Assembly (NCBI RefSeq): GCF_009602435.1
Contig: NZ_VZDQ01000006.1
Span: 1-64,000, forward strand
Direction of reading: 5' to 3'
Origin: Sediminibacillus terrae
GTDB lineage: Bacteria; Bacillota; Bacilli; Bacillales; Amphibacillaceae
Length of the DNA stretch: 64,000 nucleotides
This document shows, in pieces, positions 31,928-44,418 of the stretch. The position numbers and the translations under genes were made by a program. Position 1 is the first letter of the stretch, and each line of letters starts with the position of its first letter. A model generated the notes under the pieces. The model saw nothing but the letters and a program-made list of their open reading frames with translations. It was not told the DNA's origin and made no database searches.

Positions 31928-34006
31928 ATGGCTAGAGAATTCTCCTTGGAAAAGACTCGTAATATCGGTATCATGGCTCACATCGATGCTGGTAAAACCA
32001 CTGCTACCGAGCGTATTCTTTTCTACACAGGACGTATCCATAAAATTGGCGAAACCCACGAGGGTGCTTCTCAAATGGACTGGATGGAGCAGGAACAAGA
32101 GCGTGGTATCACCATTACTTCTGCTGCGACAACTGCTCAATGGAAAGGTCACCGTATCAACATCATCGATACACCAGGCCACGTGGACTTCACAGTCGAA
32201 GTAGAACGTTCCCTGCGTGTACTTGATGGTTCTGTAGCAGTTCTTGATGCTCAATCTGGTGTGGAACCACAGACAGAAACCGTTTGGCGTCAGGCTACAA
32301 CTTACGGTGTTCCTCGTATTGTATTTGTAAACAAAATGGATAAAGTAGGTGCAGACTTCCTTTATTCCGTTGGAACACTGGGCGACCGTCTGGGAGCAAA
32401 CGCTCATCCAGTTCAATTGCCAATTGGTGCAGAGGATAATTTTGAAGGAATTATCGATCTGATTTCCATGGAAGCATATTACTACATGGATGACCTGGGT
32501 ACCCGTGCGGAAGCACGTCCGATTCCGGACGAATATAAAGAACAGGCTGAAGAATATCGCACCAATTTAGTTGAAGCAGTAGCTGAGCTGGACGAGGAAC
32601 TTATGATGAAGTACTTGGAAGGCGAAGAAATCTCCAACGAAGAGTTGAAAGCTGCTGTTCGTGCCGCTACGCTAAGCGTTGAATTCTATCCTGTTTTCTG
32701 TGGATCTGCCTTTAAAAACAAAGGGGTACAGTTGCTGATCGACGGTGTCATCGACTACCTGCCATCACCAACTGATGTACCTCCGATCGAAGGACATGTA
32801 CCACAAACAGAAGAAAAAGTTGTCCGTAAATCCGATGACAATGAGCCATTCTCAGCATTGGCATTTAAGGTTGCAACCGACCCTTATGTCGGAAAACTGA
32901 CTTTCTTCCGCGTATATTCCGGTACATTGAACTCCGGTTCTTATGTACGAAACTCTACGAAGGATAAGCGTGAGCGTGTAGGTCGTATCCTGCAAATGCA
33001 TGCCAATTCCCGTGAAGAAATTTCAACCGTTTATGCCGGCGATATCGCTGGTGCTGTCGGACTGAAGGATACTGGAACAGGGGATACACTTTGTGACGAG
33101 AAGTCACTGGTAATCCTGGAATCCATGGAATTCCCTGAGCCGGTTATCGATGTAGCTATCGAGCCGAAGACAAAAGCAGACCAGGACAAAATGGCTGTTG
33201 CGCTAGGCAAGCTGGCTGAAGAGGATCCAACTTTCCGTACAGAAACAAACACGGAGACAGGCCAAACAATTATTTCCGGTATGGGTGAACTTCACCTGGA
33301 CATCATTGTTGACCGTCTGAAACGTGAATTCAAAGTTGAAGCTAATGTTGGTGCTCCACAGGTTGCTTATCGTGAAACTTTCCGTGCTTCTGCTGAAGTA
33401 GAAGGTAAGTTTGTAAGACAGTCCGGTGGTAGAGGTCAATACGGCCACGTTTGGGTCAAATTTGAGCCAAACGAAGAAGGCGCCGGCTTCGAATTTGAAA
33501 ACAAAATCGTTGGTGGTACTGTTCCTCGTGAATACATCCCTTCCGTAGAAGCTGGTATCAAGGAATCTATGGAAAACGGTGTGTTGGCAGGATATCCATT
33601 GATCGACGTCAAAGCGACCTTGTTCGACGGAAGCTACCATGACGTTGACTCTAACGAAATGGCCTTTAAAGTTGCCGCATCAATGGCACTTAAGGCTGCA
33701 AAAAACAAATGTCAACCAGTCATTCTGGAACCAATGATGAAAGTCGAAGTTACGATTCCGGAAGAATATATGGGAGACATCATGGGTGACGTAACATCCC
33801 GTCGCGGACGTGTTGAAGGTATGGGCGCTCGTGGTAATACACAAGTCGTAAATGCTTTCGTACCGCTTTCCGAGATGTTCGGTTATGCAACGGCGCTTCG
33901 TTCCAACACACAAGGAAGAGGTCAATATACGATGCACTTTGACCACTACGAAGAAGTACCGAAGAGCATTTCCGAAGAAATTATCAAAAAAAATGCTGGT
34001 GAATAA
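31928..34006 (+). CDS. fusA: Elongation factor G
   Basis: 692-residue translocation GTPase, full length. G1 loop AHIDAGKTT (about 17-25), switch region [12 protein letters not shown]3 DTPGHVDF and G4 NKMD are intact, with five domains. Together with EF-Tu downstream it supplies the elongation GTPases; no sign of fusidic-acid-type changes can be judged by eye. Confidence 0.98.
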   Translation: MAREFSLEKTRNIGIMAHIDAGKTTATERILFYTGRIHKIGETHEGASQMDWMEQEQERGITITSAATTAQWKGHRINIIDTPGHVDFTVEVERSLRVLDGSVAVLDAQSGVEPQTETVWRQATTYGVPRIVFVNKMDKVGADFLYSVGTLGDRLGANAHPVQLPIGAEDNFEGIIDLISMEAYYYMDDLGTRAEARPIPDEYKEQAEEYRTNLVEAVAELDEELMMKYLEGEEISNEELKAAVRAATLSVEFYPVFCGSAFKNKGVQLLIDGVIDYLPSPTDVPPIEGHVPQTEEKVVRKSDDNEPFSALAFKVATDPYVGKLTFFRVYSGTLNSGSYVRNSTKDKRERVGRILQMHANSREEISTVYAGDIAGAVGLKDTGTGDTLCDEKSLVILESMEFPEPVIDVAIEPKTKADQDKMAVALGKLAEEDPTFRTETNTETGQTIISGMGELHLDIIVDRLKREFKVEANVGAPQVAYRETFRASAEVEGKFVRQSGGRGQYGHVWVKFEPNEEGAGFEFENKIVGGTVPREYIPSVEAGIKESMENGVLAGYPLIDVKATLFDGSYHDVDSNEMAFKVAASMALKAAKNKCQPVILEPMMKVEVTIPEEYMGDIMGDVTSRRGRVEGMGARGNTQVVNAFVPLSEMFGYATALRSNTQGRGQYTMHFDHYEEVPKSISEEIIKKNAGE

Positions 34007-34046
34007 TTGATTTTTTTCTGTTCATCGCGTATAACTTGTATTGTAA

Positions 34047-34078
34047 GCTTAGAAACGACTTCTTGGTTGTTTCTAAGC
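34047..34078 (+). other. Inverted repeat between fusA and tuf
   Basis: Perfect 10-bp stem GCTTAGAAAC / GTTTCTAAGC with a 12-nt loop and no T-tract. It may be an RNA processing or stability element separating the fusA and tuf messages. Confidence 0.55.
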
Positions 34079-34135
34079 GGCAAATACATTGATTATAAAA
34101 TCAACACTTTTACTTACTTAAAGGAGGAAATATAA

Positions 34136-35326
34136 ATGGGTAAAGAAAAATTCGATCGCTCCAAAGACCACGTTAATATTGGTACTATCGGTCACGTTGA
34201 CCACGGTAAAACTACTTTGACTGCTGCTATTACTACAGTACTGCACAGCCGTTCTGGTTCTGGTACTGCAATGGCATATGACCAAATCGACGGTGCTCCA
34301 GAAGAGAAAGAACGCGGAATCACTATCGCAACTTCTCACGTTGAGTACGAAACTGAAAACCGTCACTATGCGCACGTTGACTGCCCAGGTCACGCTGACT
34401 ATGTTAAAAACATGATCACTGGTGCTGCACAAATGGACGGAGCTATTCTTGTAGTATCTGCAGCTGACGGTCCGATGCCGCAAACTCGTGAGCACATCCT
34501 TCTTTCTCGCCAGGTTGGTGTACCGGCAATCGTTGTATTCTTGAACAAAACAGACATGGTAGACGATGAAGAACTTCTTGAGCTAGTAGAAATGGAAGTT
34601 CGCGACCTACTATCTGAGTATGACTTCCCTGGTGACGATGTACCTGTAATCAAAGGTTCTGCTCTTAAAGCTCTAGAAGGTGACGAAGAGTATGCAAACA
34701 AAATCTTCGAACTTATGGATGCTGTTGATGAGTACATCCCAAGACCAGACCGTGACACTGAAAAACCATTCATGATGCCAGTTGAGGACGTGTTCTCTAT
34801 CACTGGTCGTGGTACAGTTGCTACTGGCCGTGTTGAGCGCGGACAAGTTAAAGTCGGTGACGAAGTTGAAGTTATCGGTCTTGCTGAAGAAGCAGCTAAA
34901 ACAACTGTAACTGGTGTAGAAATGTTCCGTAAGCTTCTTGACTATGCAGAAGCTGGCGACAACATTGGTGCACTTCTACGTGGTGTGGCACGTGACGATA
35001 TCAACCGTGGCCAAGTTCTTGCAAAGCCAGGTTCTATCACTCCACATACAAAATTTAAAGCAGAAGTCTATGTCCTTTCTAAAGAAGAGGGTGGACGTCA
35101 TACTCCATTCTTCGGTAACTACCGTCCGCAGTTCTACTTCCGTACAACTGACGTAACTGGTGTTATCACACTTCCAGAAGGCGTAGAAATGGTTATGCCT
35201 GGTGACAACGTAGAAATGAGCGTAGAACTTATTTCTCCAATCGCTATCGAGGACGGAACTAAGTTCTCTATCCGTGAAGGTGGCCGTACAGTAGGCGCCG
35301 GCGTTGTTGCTTCTATCCAAGAATAA
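34136..35326 (+). CDS. tuf: Elongation factor Tu
   Basis: 396-residue GTPase that brings aminoacyl-tRNA to the ribosome. G1 GHVDHGKTT (19-27), [16 protein letters not shown] and SALK loops intact; domains 2 and 3 full length. Codon choice is markedly biased towards a few triplets, as in the most highly expressed genes. AAAGGAGGAAAT site; strong terminator follows. Confidence 0.98.
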   Translation: MGKEKFDRSKDHVNIGTIGHVDHGKTTLTAAITTVLHSRSGSGTAMAYDQIDGAPEEKERGITIATSHVEYETENRHYAHVDCPGHADYVKNMITGAAQMDGAILVVSAADGPMPQTREHILLSRQVGVPAIVVFLNKTDMVDDEELLELVEMEVRDLLSEYDFPGDDVPVIKGSALKALEGDEEYANKIFELMDAVDEYIPRPDRDTEKPFMMPVEDVFSITGRGTVATGRVERGQVKVGDEVEVIGLAEEAAKTTVTGVEMFRKLLDYAEAGDNIGALLRGVARDDINRGQVLAKPGSITPHTKFKAEVYVLSKEEGGRHTPFFGNYRPQFYFRTTDVTGVITLPEGVEMVMPGDNVEMSVELISPIAIEDGTKFSIREGGRTVGAGVVASIQE

Positions 35327-35344
35327 GTTGGAACAATGAAAATT

Positions 35345-35374
35345 AAGCAGACAGCTAAAAGCTGTCTGCTTTTT
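35345..35374 (+). terminator. tuf terminator
   Basis: Stem AAGCAGACAGCT / AGCTGTCTGCTT, 3-nt loop, then a T-run. It closes the str operon 18 bp after tuf. Confidence 0.95.
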
Positions 35375-36111
35375 CGTTATTATGAAGATGCAACGAGATA
35401 GAGACAAATGTGTAGCTGTCAAAACAGCAAAATCGAGATGATCAAAATCTCGAACATTTCGAATCCGACCGCCTTTTTTCTATAAGGTACCAGCTTGACC
35501 TGACAATTAATAAAGATTAATGACCTCCTCTGTGAAAGAATGGTGTAAAAATTCCGCACCGGCAAGGGAATTCGTTTCTAACGGCAGCTTTCTTCTTGAA
35601 TGGTATCGTTGCATATTGAAAACTACATTAAAGGATCTGTTTTATCCCATGGGAGGAATATATAGTTAGCACTAGTCGTGATTGGCTCTCAGAGATTCTG
35701 TCAGGATTGCTTTCTTACCAACTACCAATCTGCCAAGAAAGTTTTGATAAATCGAGGTTAGAGTACCGGGACCCGACGAAAGCAACATACAGAGATTCAT
35801 CTGTAGAAAACCCTGCATAAACATTTCATGGAAGGCGCTGGATTTGTGCGCAGCGAATCGAGGATCATACGTCAGAATGAAAGGAATTTTAACCAAGGAT
35901 AATTTTCTCGTTTCTCTTTTCATCCATTGCATAGTCAACCGAGTTCATAAAGGAGTTCATGTTATGTCCTTGCTGTTATTCGTGTTTCAAACACGGGATA
36001 ACGGTAAGAACGCTTTTGGATTCAAGTGGAGTTGTTTCCATAATAAATAATTCGGTCCAGCAACTTTCGCAGTTTTTCATTTTATTACCACCAAAAAACA
36101 GGAATAATACC
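35375..36111 (+). other. Gene-free gap between tuf and rpsJ promoters
   Basis: About 740 bp with no convincing gene where B. subtilis has ybaC. A plus-strand frame is open from 35632 to 35817 (about 62 codons, no start or ribosome site), and further short frames continue in other phases to about 36045. This may be a decayed gene, but I cannot recognise a family. Short minus-strand frames are also unsupported. Confidence 0.45.
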
Positions 36112-36141
36112 TTGAAAACAGGGGTGAACCTCCTGTATAAT
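36112..36141 (+). promoter_or_regulatory. rpsJ upstream promoter P1
   Basis: TTGAAA (36112-36117), 18-bp spacer, perfect TATAAT (36136-36141), about 290 bp before rpsJ. Confidence 0.75.
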
Positions 36142-36262
36142 ACGGGAAGTGCCGTTGAAACTGCGCCTTAAAGGAACTTTTCAAAAGAGAAGGGTTGTAC
36201 TTGTTTTGAAACAAGTGCTTTCGCGTTATTTTTTCGAAAGGCTCCTTTCTTCACATTTAAGG

Positions 36263-36291
36263 TTGCAATGACCGCTATTATTCTATATAAT
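36263..36291 (+). promoter_or_regulatory. rpsJ proximal promoter P2
   Basis: TTGCAA (36263-36268), 17-bp spacer, perfect TATAAT (36286-36291), about 135 bp before rpsJ. With P1 it forms a tandem promoter pair for the S10-spc-alpha cluster. Confidence 0.8.
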
Positions 36292-36293
36292 AA

Positions 36294-36734
<441 letters not shown>

Positions 36735-36764
36735 AGAATTCAAAGATATTAGGAGGTGTGACGG

Positions 36765-37394
36765 ATGGCGAAAGGAATCTTAGGTCGAAAAATCGGCATG
36801 ACACAACTTTTCAGTGAAGAAGGAGAATTGACTCCTGTAACTGTAATTCAAGCCGACCCGAACGTTGTTCTTCAAAAGAGAACACTTGAGAATGACGGAT
36901 ATGAAGCAATTCAATTGGGTGTAGCTGATCAAAAAGAAACAAAGGCGAACAAGCCGGCAAAAGGGCATGCTGAAAAAGCAAACACAACTGCTAAGCGCTT
37001 CATTCGTGAAATCCGTGATGCTAACCTTGACGACTATGAAGTAGGCCAAGAGGTTAGTGTTGAGATTTTTCAAACTGGAGACAAAATCGATGTTACTGGA
37101 ACTTCTAAAGGGAAAGGATTCCAAGGTGCAATCAAGCGCCATAATCAATCCCGCGGACCAATGACCCACGGTTCTCGTTACCACAGAAGACCAGGTACCA
37201 TGGGTGCCATTGACCCGATGCATGTTTTCAAAGGCAAAAAACTTCCTGGACAAATGGGCGGAGAGCAAGTAACACTTCAAAACCTTGAAGTAGTAAAAGT
37301 CGACGCTGAACGCAACCTTATTCTTGTAAAAGGTAATGTGCCGGGAGCGAAAAAATCATTCGTTAAAATCACGAGTGCAGTTAAGGCTAACTAA
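36765..37394 (+). CDS. rplC: Ribosomal protein L3
   Basis: 209-residue uL3, an early 23S rRNA binder near the peptidyl-transferase centre. [16 protein letters not shown] start and the conserved central extension around [17 protein letters not shown] (about residue 128) are intact. GGAGGTG site, 30 bp after rpsJ. Confidence 0.98.
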   Translation: MAKGILGRKIGMTQLFSEEGELTPVTVIQADPNVVLQKRTLENDGYEAIQLGVADQKETKANKPAKGHAEKANTTAKRFIREIRDANLDDYEVGQEVSVEIFQTGDKIDVTGTSKGKGFQGAIKRHNQSRGPMTHGSRYHRRPGTMGAIDPMHVFKGKKLPGQMGGEQVTLQNLEVVKVDAERNLILVKGNVPGAKKSFVKITSAVKAN

Positions 37395-37418
37395 TCATAA
37401 ACGAAGGGAGGATATGTC

Positions 37419-38042
37419 ATGCCTAAAGTAGCACTTTATAACCAAGGCGGATCACAAGTCGGCGATTTAGAACTTAATGATGCCGTTTTTGGTATTGAAC
37501 CAAACACACACGTTTTACACGAAGCTGTTGTTATGCAACGCGCTTCTTTACGCCAAGGAACACACGATGTAAAAAACCGTTCTGAAGTACGCGGTGGTGG
37601 ACGCAAACCATGGCGCCAGAAGGGTACAGGACGTGCCCGTCAGGGATCCATCCGCTCTCCGCAATGGGTAGGCGGCGGAACTGTATTCGGCCCTACACCA
37701 CGCAGCTATAGCTACAAACTACCGAAGAAGGTACGCAGATTGGCGCTAAAATCTGCTCTTTCCTCTAAAGTGAACGAAGAAAGCCTGGTTGTCCTTGATA
37801 GTCTTGCATTCGATGCACCGAAAACAAAAGAAGTGGTAAACGTACTTGCTGCTCTTAATGTAGATGGTAAAGCATTGATCGTAACTGCCGATCAGGACGA
37901 AGTTGTTGCACGTTCTGCTAACAACTTGCCAAACGTGAAGGTTTTGACTGTGAGCGAAGTTAACGTACTTGACTTGCTTACGCATGACAAGCTGATCTTG
38001 ACAAAAGAAGCAGCTGAAAAAGCAGGGGAGGTGCTTGCATAA
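37419..38042 (+). CDS. rplD: Ribosomal protein L4
   Basis: 207-residue uL4. The long loop that reaches the exit tunnel ([19 protein letters not shown], about 64-82) is intact. In many bacteria L4 represses the S10 operon. Its stop codon overlaps the rplW ATG by one base, so the two are coupled. Confidence 0.98.
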   Translation: MPKVALYNQGGSQVGDLELNDAVFGIEPNTHVLHEAVVMQRASLRQGTHDVKNRSEVRGGGRKPWRQKGTGRARQGSIRSPQWVGGGTVFGPTPRSYSYKLPKKVRRLALKSALSSKVNEESLVVLDSLAFDAPKTKEVVNVLAALNVDGKALIVTADQDEVVARSANNLPNVKVLTVSEVNVLDLLTHDKLILTKEAAEKAGEVLA

Positions 38043-38332
38043 TGAAGGACCCACGAGATATTATTAAGCGCCCGATAATCACGGAACACTCTGCTGACTT
38101 GATGGCAGAAAAGAAATACACCTTTGAAGTGAACACCAAAGCCAACAAAACAGAGATAAAAGACGCTGTTGAGTTGATTTTTGATGTGAAAGTAGAAAAA
38201 GTCAATACAATGAATCTCAAAGGTAAATTCAAGCGGATGGGTCGTTACGGTGGATACCGTCCAAACCGCAAGAAAGCCGTTGTGCAATTGACAGAAGACA
38301 GTAAAGAACTTGAATTCTTTGAAAGTGTATAA
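38042..38332 (+). CDS. rplW: Ribosomal protein L23
   Basis: 96-residue uL23 at the exit-tunnel rim, docking site for trigger factor and [18 protein letters not shown] start and [17 protein letters not shown] end are typical. ATG overlaps the rplD TAA; GGGGAGG lies just upstream. Confidence 0.97.
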   Translation: MKDPRDIIKRPIITEHSADLMAEKKYTFEVNTKANKTEIKDAVELIFDVKVEKVNTMNLKGKFKRMGRYGGYRPNRKKAVVQLTEDSKELEFFESV

Positions 38333-38363
38333 ATAAAACCTATTAAAAAAGGAGGGAAACAAG

Positions 38364-39194
38364 ATGGCGATTAAAAAGTATAAACCAACTTCTAATGGTA
38401 GACGCGGCATGTCCACTTCCGATTTCGCTGAAATCACAACCGACAAGCCGGAAAAATCCCTGTTGAGCCCGATTCACAAACGTGGCGGTCGTAACAACCA
38501 GGGTAGATTAACAGTTCGTCATCAGGGCGGCGGCCACAAGCGCCAATATCGTATCATCGATTTCAAACGCGACAAAGATGGAATACCAGGACGCGTTGCT
38601 ACAATCGAATACGATCCAAACCGCTCCGCAAATATTGCATTGATCAATTATGCTGATGGTGAAAAGCGATACATCCTTGCACCTAAAGGCCTGACTGTAG
38701 GTACTGAAATTATTTCTGGACCAGAGGCTGACATCAAGCTTGGAAACTCGCTTCCACTGCAAAACATTCCAGTAGGTACTATCATTCATAACGTAGAATT
38801 GAAGCCTGGCCGCGGCGGACAACTAGCCCGTTCTGCAGGAGCTCAAGCTCAAATTCTGGGACGTGAAGATAAATACGTATTGGTACGTCTGGTATCTGGT
38901 GAAGTACGCCTAGTACTCGGCACTTGCCGCGCTACAATCGGACAGGTAGGAAACGTAGAACACGAATTGATCAATGTTGGTAAAGCAGGACGTTCTCGCT
39001 GGAAAGGCAACCGTCCAACTGTTCGTGGTTCTGTAATGAACCCTAACGATCACCCACACGGTGGTGGTGAAGGTCGCGCGCCTATCGGTCGTAAATCACC
39101 AATGTCTCCTTGGGGCAAACCTACGCTTGGTTACAAAACGCGTAAACGCAACAAGCCGACGGATAAATTCATCGTTCGTAAACGTAAAAAATAA
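38364..39194 (+). CDS. rplB: Ribosomal protein L2
   Basis: 276-residue uL2, needed for subunit joining and peptidyl transfer. The C-terminal loop [17 protein letters not shown] (about 226-242) with the critical histidine is intact. AAAGGAGGG site 31 bp after rplW. Confidence 0.98.
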   Translation: MAIKKYKPTSNGRRGMSTSDFAEITTDKPEKSLLSPIHKRGGRNNQGRLTVRHQGGGHKRQYRIIDFKRDKDGIPGRVATIEYDPNRSANIALINYADGEKRYILAPKGLTVGTEIISGPEADIKLGNSLPLQNIPVGTIIHNVELKPGRGGQLARSAGAQAQILGREDKYVLVRLVSGEVRLVLGTCRATIGQVGNVEHELINVGKAGRSRWKGNRPTVRGSVMNPNDHPHGGGEGRAPIGRKSPMSPWGKPTLGYKTRKRNKPTDKFIVRKRKK

Positions 39195-39251
39195 CGGGAT
39201 TGAAAGGCGGGAGACAAACCCCGTCTGTCAATCGCAAAGGGAGGTTTATGT

Positions 39252-39530
39252 ATGGGTCGCAGTTTGAAAAAAGGACCTTTCGCAGATGACCATTTAATGA
39301 AAAAAGTCGAAAAATTGAACGAAGACAACAAGAAGCAAGTTGTGAGAACTTGGTCTCGCCGTTCAACTATATTCCCTAACTTTGTTGGTCATACCATCGC
39401 TGTATATGACGGTCGCAAACACGTACCGGTATATGTCACCGAAGATATGGTCGGACATAAATTAGGTGAATTCGCGCCAACCCGCACGTTCAAAGGGCAT
39501 GCTGGCGATGACAAGAAAACAAAACGCTAA
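39252..39530 (+). CDS. rpsS: Ribosomal protein S19
   Basis: 92-residue uS19 of the small-subunit head. [20 protein letters not shown] start and [16 protein letters not shown] near the end are characteristic. GGGAGG site; 57 bp after rplB. Confidence 0.98.
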   Translation: MGRSLKKGPFADDHLMKKVEKLNEDNKKQVVRTWSRRSTIFPNFVGHTIAVYDGRKHVPVYVTEDMVGHKLGEFAPTRTFKGHAGDDKKTKR

Positions 39531-39548
39531 TGAGAGGAGGCACTCTTG

Positions 39549-39890
39549 ATGCAAGCTAAAGCCGTTGCGAAATCTGTTCGTATTGCTCCTCGTAAAGTTC
39601 GTTTAGTCGTAGATTTAATTCGAGGAAAAAAAGTCGGAGAAGCCGTTGCAATTCTAAACCATACACAACGCGGTGCATCACCAGTTGTGGAGAAGGTATT
39701 GAAATCAGCTATCGCTAATGCTGAGCACAATTATGAAATGAACCCGGATGATTTGGTAGTATCTGAAGCATTCGTAAACGAAGGCGTCACACTGAAACGT
39801 TTCCGCCCTCGTGCAATGGGTCGTGCTAGTCAAATCAATAAAAGAACCAGCCATATCACTGTGGTTGTATCAGAACAGAAGGAGGGATAA
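39549..39890 (+). CDS. rplV: Ribosomal protein L22
   Basis: 113-residue uL22, lining the exit tunnel. The hairpin tip near [20 protein letters not shown] (about 88-107) shows no macrolide-resistance-type insertion or deletion. ATG at 39549 preferred over TTG at 39546 because it matches the family length; GAGAGGAGG lies 8-10 bp upstream. Confidence 0.96.
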   Translation: MQAKAVAKSVRIAPRKVRLVVDLIRGKKVGEAVAILNHTQRGASPVVEKVLKSAIANAEHNYEMNPDDLVVSEAFVNEGVTLKRFRPRAMGRASQINKRTSHITVVVSEQKEG

Positions 39891-39893
39891 TCA

Positions 39894-40535
39894 GTGGGTC
39901 AAAAAGTTAATCCTGTAGGACTTCGTGTCGGCGTCATCCGTGACTGGGAATCCAAATGGTACGCTGGCAAAGATTATGCAGATTTGTTACATGAAGACAT
40001 AAAAATTCGTGAATATATCGAAAAGCGTCTGAAGGATGCAGCCGTTTCAAGTATTGAAATTGAACGTGCAGCCAATCGCGTGAACATTTCTATTTCAACT
40101 GCAAAACCAGGAATGGTTATCGGTAAAGGCGGTTCCGAAGTAGAAGCATTGCGTAAATCTTTGAATGCTTTGACTGGTAAGAGAGTTCACATCAACATCG
40201 TTGAAGTGAAAAAAGCAGATCTTGACGCTACGCTGGTAGCTGAGAATATCGCACGTCAATTGGAAAACCGTATTTCTTTCCGTCGTGCTCAAAAACAAAC
40301 GATCCAACGCGCTATGCGTGCGGGAGCCAAAGGTATCCGCACTCAAGTTTCCGGTCGTCTTGGTGGAGCCGACATTGCCCGTGCAGAACATTACAGCGAA
40401 GGAACTGTACCACTTCACACACTTCGCGCTGACATTGACTATGGTACTGCTGAAGCAGATACTACGTATGGTAAACTTGGTGTCAAAGTGTGGATCTATC
40501 GTGGAGAAGTCCTTCCAACTAAAAACAATCAATAA
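39894..40535 (+). CDS. rpsC: Ribosomal protein S3
   Basis: 213-residue uS3 at the mRNA entry site. KH domain motif [16 protein letters not shown] (about 76-91) and the C-terminal domain with [12 protein letters not shown] are intact. GTG at 39894 after GGAGGG; overlaps nothing, 3 bp after rplV. Confidence 0.97.
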   Translation: MGQKVNPVGLRVGVIRDWESKWYAGKDYADLLHEDIKIREYIEKRLKDAAVSSIEIERAANRVNISISTAKPGMVIGKGGSEVEALRKSLNALTGKRVHINIVEVKKADLDATLVAENIARQLENRISFRRAQKQTIQRAMRAGAKGIRTQVSGRLGGADIARAEHYSEGTVPLHTLRADIDYGTAEADTTYGKLGVKVWIYRGEVLPTKNNQ

Positions 40536-40552
40536 GGAAGGGGGAACGCATT

Positions 40553-40987
40553 ATGTTAATGCCTAAACGTGTAAAATATCGTAAACAACACCGCGGCCGC
40601 ATGACAGGTAAAGCGAAAGGCGGCACGACTGTTGCATTTGGTGAATATGGACTACAAGCTTTAGACGCTTCTTGGATTACTAGCCGTCAAATCGAGGCTG
40701 CTCGTATTGCAATGACCCGTTATATGAAACGTGGCGGTAAAGTTTGGATCAAAATCTTCCCGGACAAACCTTATACTGCTAAACCTCTTGAGGTTCGGAT
40801 GGGTTCCGGTAAAGGTGCCCCAGAAGGATGGGTCGCTGTAGTAAAACCAGGTAAAATCATGTTTGAAATCGCCGGAGTTTCTGAAGAAGTGGCACGTGAA
40901 GCATTGCGTCTTGCTTCTCATAAACTGCCGATCAGAACGAAATTTGTAAAACGTGAAGAAATTGGTGGTGAAATCAATGAAGGCTAA
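40553..40987 (+). CDS. rplP: Ribosomal protein L16
   Basis: 144-residue uL16 near the A-site tRNA and 5S r[23 protein letters not shown] start and [18 protein letters not shown] are typical. Its last 11 bp overlap the start of rpmC. Confidence 0.97.
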   Translation: MLMPKRVKYRKQHRGRMTGKAKGGTTVAFGEYGLQALDASWITSRQIEAARIAMTRYMKRGGKVWIKIFPDKPYTAKPLEVRMGSGKGAPEGWVAVVKPGKIMFEIAGVSEEVAREALRLASHKLPIRTKFVKREEIGGEINEG

Positions 40988-41177
40988 TGAAATCAGAGAA
41001 TTAACCACTGCCGAAATTGAACAAAAAGTTAAATCTTTAAAAGAAGAATTGTTCAACCTGCGTTTCCAACTAGCCACCGGCCAATTGGAAAACACCGCAC
41101 GTCTTCGTGAAGTTCGTAAATCAATCGCACGCATGAAAACTGTTGTACGTGAAAGAGAACTAAGCGTTAATAACTGA
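40977..41177 (+). CDS. rpmC: Ribosomal protein L29
   Basis: 66-residue uL29, a two-helix protein near the tunnel exit. ATG at 40977 gives [20 protein letters not shown], the family start and length, and overlaps the rplP end, indicating translational coupling; GGTGGTGAAA serves as ribosome site. Confidence 0.95.
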   Translation: MKANEIRELTTAEIEQKVKSLKEELFNLRFQLATGQLENTARLREVRKSIARMKTVVRERELSVNN

Positions 41178-41203
41178 TAAACCTGAGAGGAGGTTAGCCT
41201 CAC

Positions 41204-41467
41204 ATGAGTGAACGTAACAATCGTAAGGTCTATAACGGCCGTGTAGTATCAGATAAAATGGATAAAACCATTACAGTATTAGTCGAAACCTACAAATTCC
41301 ATAAGCTTTATGGAAAACGTGTTAAGTACTCGAAGAAATTCAAAGTGCATGATGAAAACAACCAAGCGAAAATCGGAGATGTTGTACGCATCATGGAAAC
41401 TCGTCCGCTTTCAGCTACGAAGCGTTTCCGTCTAGTTGAAATTGTCGAAGAAGCGGTTATTATTTAA
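41204..41467 (+). CDS. rpsQ: Ribosomal protein S17
   Basis: 87-residue uS17, an OB-fold protein that stabilises the 16S 5' domain. Conserved [17 protein letters not shown] and [20 protein letters not shown] are present. GAGAGGAGG site. Confidence 0.97.
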   Translation: MSERNNRKVYNGRVVSDKMDKTITVLVETYKFHKLYGKRVKYSKKFKVHDENNQAKIGDVVRIMETRPLSATKRFRLVEIVEEAVII

Positions 41468-41470
41468 TAA

Positions 41471-41878
<408 letters not shown>

Positions 41879-41913
41879 GCGAATTAAAAGCCTTGTAAGG
41901 AGGTGCAGCAAGC

Positions 41914-42225
41914 ATGCATGTTAAAAAAGGTGATAAAGTTCAGGTAATAGCTGGCAAGGATAGCGGCAAACAAGGCACTATTCTCGAAGCATATCCGAAA
42001 AAAGAGCGCGTGTTGGTGGAAGGCATCAACGTCGTGAAAAAGCACGCAAAACCTTCTCAGGATAACCCGCAAGGCGGAATTCTTAACCAGGAAGCACCAA
42101 TTCATGTTTCCAATGTAATGCCGATCGATCCGAAAACCGGCGAACCAACTCGCGTTGGACATGAAGTGCGCGACGGCAAGAAAGTCCGTATAGCTAAAAA
42201 ATCCGGTGAAGCATTAGATAAATAA
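41914..42225 (+). CDS. rplX: Ribosomal protein L24
   Basis: 103-residue uL24, an assembly initiator with a KOW fold ([20 protein letters not shown], about 4-23). AAGGAGGTG site; 35 bp after rplN. Confidence 0.97.
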   Translation: MHVKKGDKVQVIAGKDSGKQGTILEAYPKKERVLVEGINVVKKHAKPSQDNPQGGILNQEAPIHVSNVMPIDPKTGEPTRVGHEVRDGKKVRIAKKSGEALDK

Positions 42226-42251
42226 ATCAGCGGTGAAAGGAGGGCTACTCG

Positions 42252-42791
42252 ATGAACGAATTGAAGAAAAGATACCAAGAGGAAATCGTTCCTTCATTGG
42301 CAGAAAAATTTAATTATGAGTCAGTAATGCAAGTGCCTAAAATAGAAAAAATCGTAATCAACATGGGTGTGGGTGATGCTGTTCAGAACACGAAAGCGTT
42401 GGATAACGCCGTTGAAGAACTATCGCTGATCTCCGGACAACAGCCAGTGGTTACAAAAGCAAAGAAATCAATTGCAGGATTCCGTTTGCGTGAGGGAATG
42501 CCTATCGGGGCAAAAGTAACCCTTCGCGGTGAGCGCATGTACGAATTCCTTCAAAAGCTGATCGGAGTATCATTGCCACGTGTGCGTGACTTCCGTGGTA
42601 TCTCCAAGAAAGCATTTGACGGACGCGGTAACTATACGCTTGGAATTAAAGAACAATTGATTTTCCCGGAAATTAATTATGATAAAGTCAATAAAGTTCG
42701 CGGTATGGATGTAGTTATCGTAACCACTTCTAATACTGACGAAGAAGCACGTGAACTTTTAGCTCAGCTTGGCATGCCTTTCCAAAAATAA
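42252..42791 (+). CDS. rplE: Ribosomal protein L5
   Basis: 179-residue uL5, which binds 5S rRNA and contacts P-site t[23 protein letters not shown] and [20 protein letters not shown] are typical. AAAGGAGGG site. Confidence 0.98.
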   Translation: MNELKKRYQEEIVPSLAEKFNYESVMQVPKIEKIVINMGVGDAVQNTKALDNAVEELSLISGQQPVVTKAKKSIAGFRLREGMPIGAKVTLRGERMYEFLQKLIGVSLPRVRDFRGISKKAFDGRGNYTLGIKEQLIFPEINYDKVNKVRGMDVVIVTTSNTDEEARELLAQLGMPFQK

Positions 42792-43007
<216 letters not shown>

Positions 43008-43036
43008 TCCCCGATCAGGGAAGGAGGTAATGAATA

Positions 43037-43435
43037 ATGGTTATGACAGATCCAATCGCAGATATGCTTACTCGTATTCGTAACGCCAACATGGTACGCC
43101 ATGAGAAGCTAGAGGTGCCTGCTTCTAAGCTTAAAAAAGAGGTTGCAGACATTCTGAAGCGTGAAGGCTTCGTACGCGATTACGAATTTATCGAAGATAA
43201 CAAACAAGGTGTTCTACGTATTTTCCTTAAATACGGTGCTAATGAAGAAAGAGTCATTTCCGGGCTGAAGAGAATCAGTAAGCCAGGATTGCGTGTCTAC
43301 GCTAAAGCCGACGAAATACCAAAAGTATTGAACGGACTTGGCATCGCAATTGTTTCTACTTCAAAAGGCGTTTTATCTGACAAAGAAGCACGTGCGCAAG
43401 CAATTGGCGGCGAAGTGCTAGCATATATTTGGTAA
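43037..43435 (+). CDS. rpsH: Ribosomal protein S8
   Basis: 132-residue uS8, a key 16S central-domain binder and the classic spc-operon translational repressor in enterics. [19 protein letters not shown] start and [20 protein letters not shown] end are intact. AAGGAGG site. Confidence 0.98.
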   Translation: MVMTDPIADMLTRIRNANMVRHEKLEVPASKLKKEVADILKREGFVRDYEFIEDNKQGVLRIFLKYGANEERVISGLKRISKPGLRVYAKADEIPKVLNGLGIAIVSTSKGVLSDKEARAQAIGGEVLAYIW

Positions 43436-43465
43436 TTTATTCAGACAAGATAGGAGGTGCTTTGA

Positions 43466-44002
43466 ATGTCTCGTGTAGGTTTTAAAATTTTGGAAATCCC
43501 AGAGGGTGTGGAAGTCAAATTAGATGGAAACACCGTTACAGTTAAAGGTCCTAAAGGAGAGCTTTCCCGTACTTTCCATCCGGACATCGAAGTGAAAATC
43601 GAAGATAATGTTCTTACTGTAGAGCGTCCTAGCGACAGTAAAGAGCATCGCGCCCTGCATGGTACTACCCGCAGCTTGATCGGCAATATGGTTGAGGGAG
43701 TCCATAAAGGATACGAAAAGAGCCTGGAGATTAATGGTGTAGGTTACCGTGCTACGAAGCAGGGCAATAAAGTAGTCATTAACGCAGGATATTCCCACCC
43801 GGTGGAAATCGAACCACGTGAAGGAATCGAAATCGACGTTCCTGCCAATACAAAAGTTACCGTAAAAGGTATCGACAAAGAATTAGTCGGAGCTGTAGCG
43901 GCTAATATCAGAGCCATTCGTCCGCCTGAACCTTATAAAGGCAAAGGTATCCGTTACGAAGGCGAATATGTACGCCGTAAAGAAGGTAAAACTGCAAAAT
44001 AA
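43466..44002 (+). CDS. rplF: Ribosomal protein L6
   Basis: 178-residue uL6 near the sarcin-ricin loop. Two related domains; the C-terminal [16 protein letters not shown] (about 152-167) is the family signature. AGGAGGTG site. Confidence 0.98.
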   Translation: MSRVGFKILEIPEGVEVKLDGNTVTVKGPKGELSRTFHPDIEVKIEDNVLTVERPSDSKEHRALHGTTRSLIGNMVEGVHKGYEKSLEINGVGYRATKQGNKVVINAGYSHPVEIEPREGIEIDVPANTKVTVKGIDKELVGAVAANIRAIRPPEPYKGKGIRYEGEYVRRKEGKTAK

Positions 44003-44034
44003 GGTAGGTTTGGGAACAGAAAGGAGTGACCTAG

Positions 44035-44397
44035 ATGATCACAAAGCCCGACAAGAACGTTGTGCGTAAAAAGCGCCACACTCGTGTACGTAAAAATCTG
44101 TTCGGAACAGCTGAACGTCCGCGTCTGAACGTTTACCGTTCAAACAAACACATCTACGCACAGCTTATCGATGATATGAACAGCAAAACGTTGGCAAGTG
44201 CATCTACTGTAGACAACGATCTAAACCTGGAAGCAACAGGTAATGTAGAAGCTGCTCAAAAAGTAGGCGAATTGCTTGCTAATCGCGCAATCGAAAATGG
44301 ACACAAGAATGTGGTGTTCGACCGCGGAGGTTACTTGTACCACGGCCGTGTAAAAGCATTGGCAGATGCTGCTCGTGAAGCAGGTCTTGAATTTTAA
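44035..44397 (+). CDS. rplR: Ribosomal protein L18
   Basis: 120-residue uL18, a 5S rRNA binder. Basic N terminus ([20 protein letters not shown]) and [20 protein letters not shown] are typical. AAAGGAG site. Confidence 0.98.
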   Translation: MITKPDKNVVRKKRHTRVRKNLFGTAERPRLNVYRSNKHIYAQLIDDMNSKTLASASTVDNDLNLEATGNVEAAQKVGELLANRAIENGHKNVVFDRGGYLYHGRVKALADAAREAGLEF

Positions 44398-44418
44398 TCG
44401 AAAAAGGAGGGACATATA

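Noticed and set aside
35672-35938. 88-codon minus-strand frame in the tuf-rpsJ gap
   Set aside because: No ribosome binding site, promoter or recognisable motif; the plus strand in the same place looks no less gene-like.
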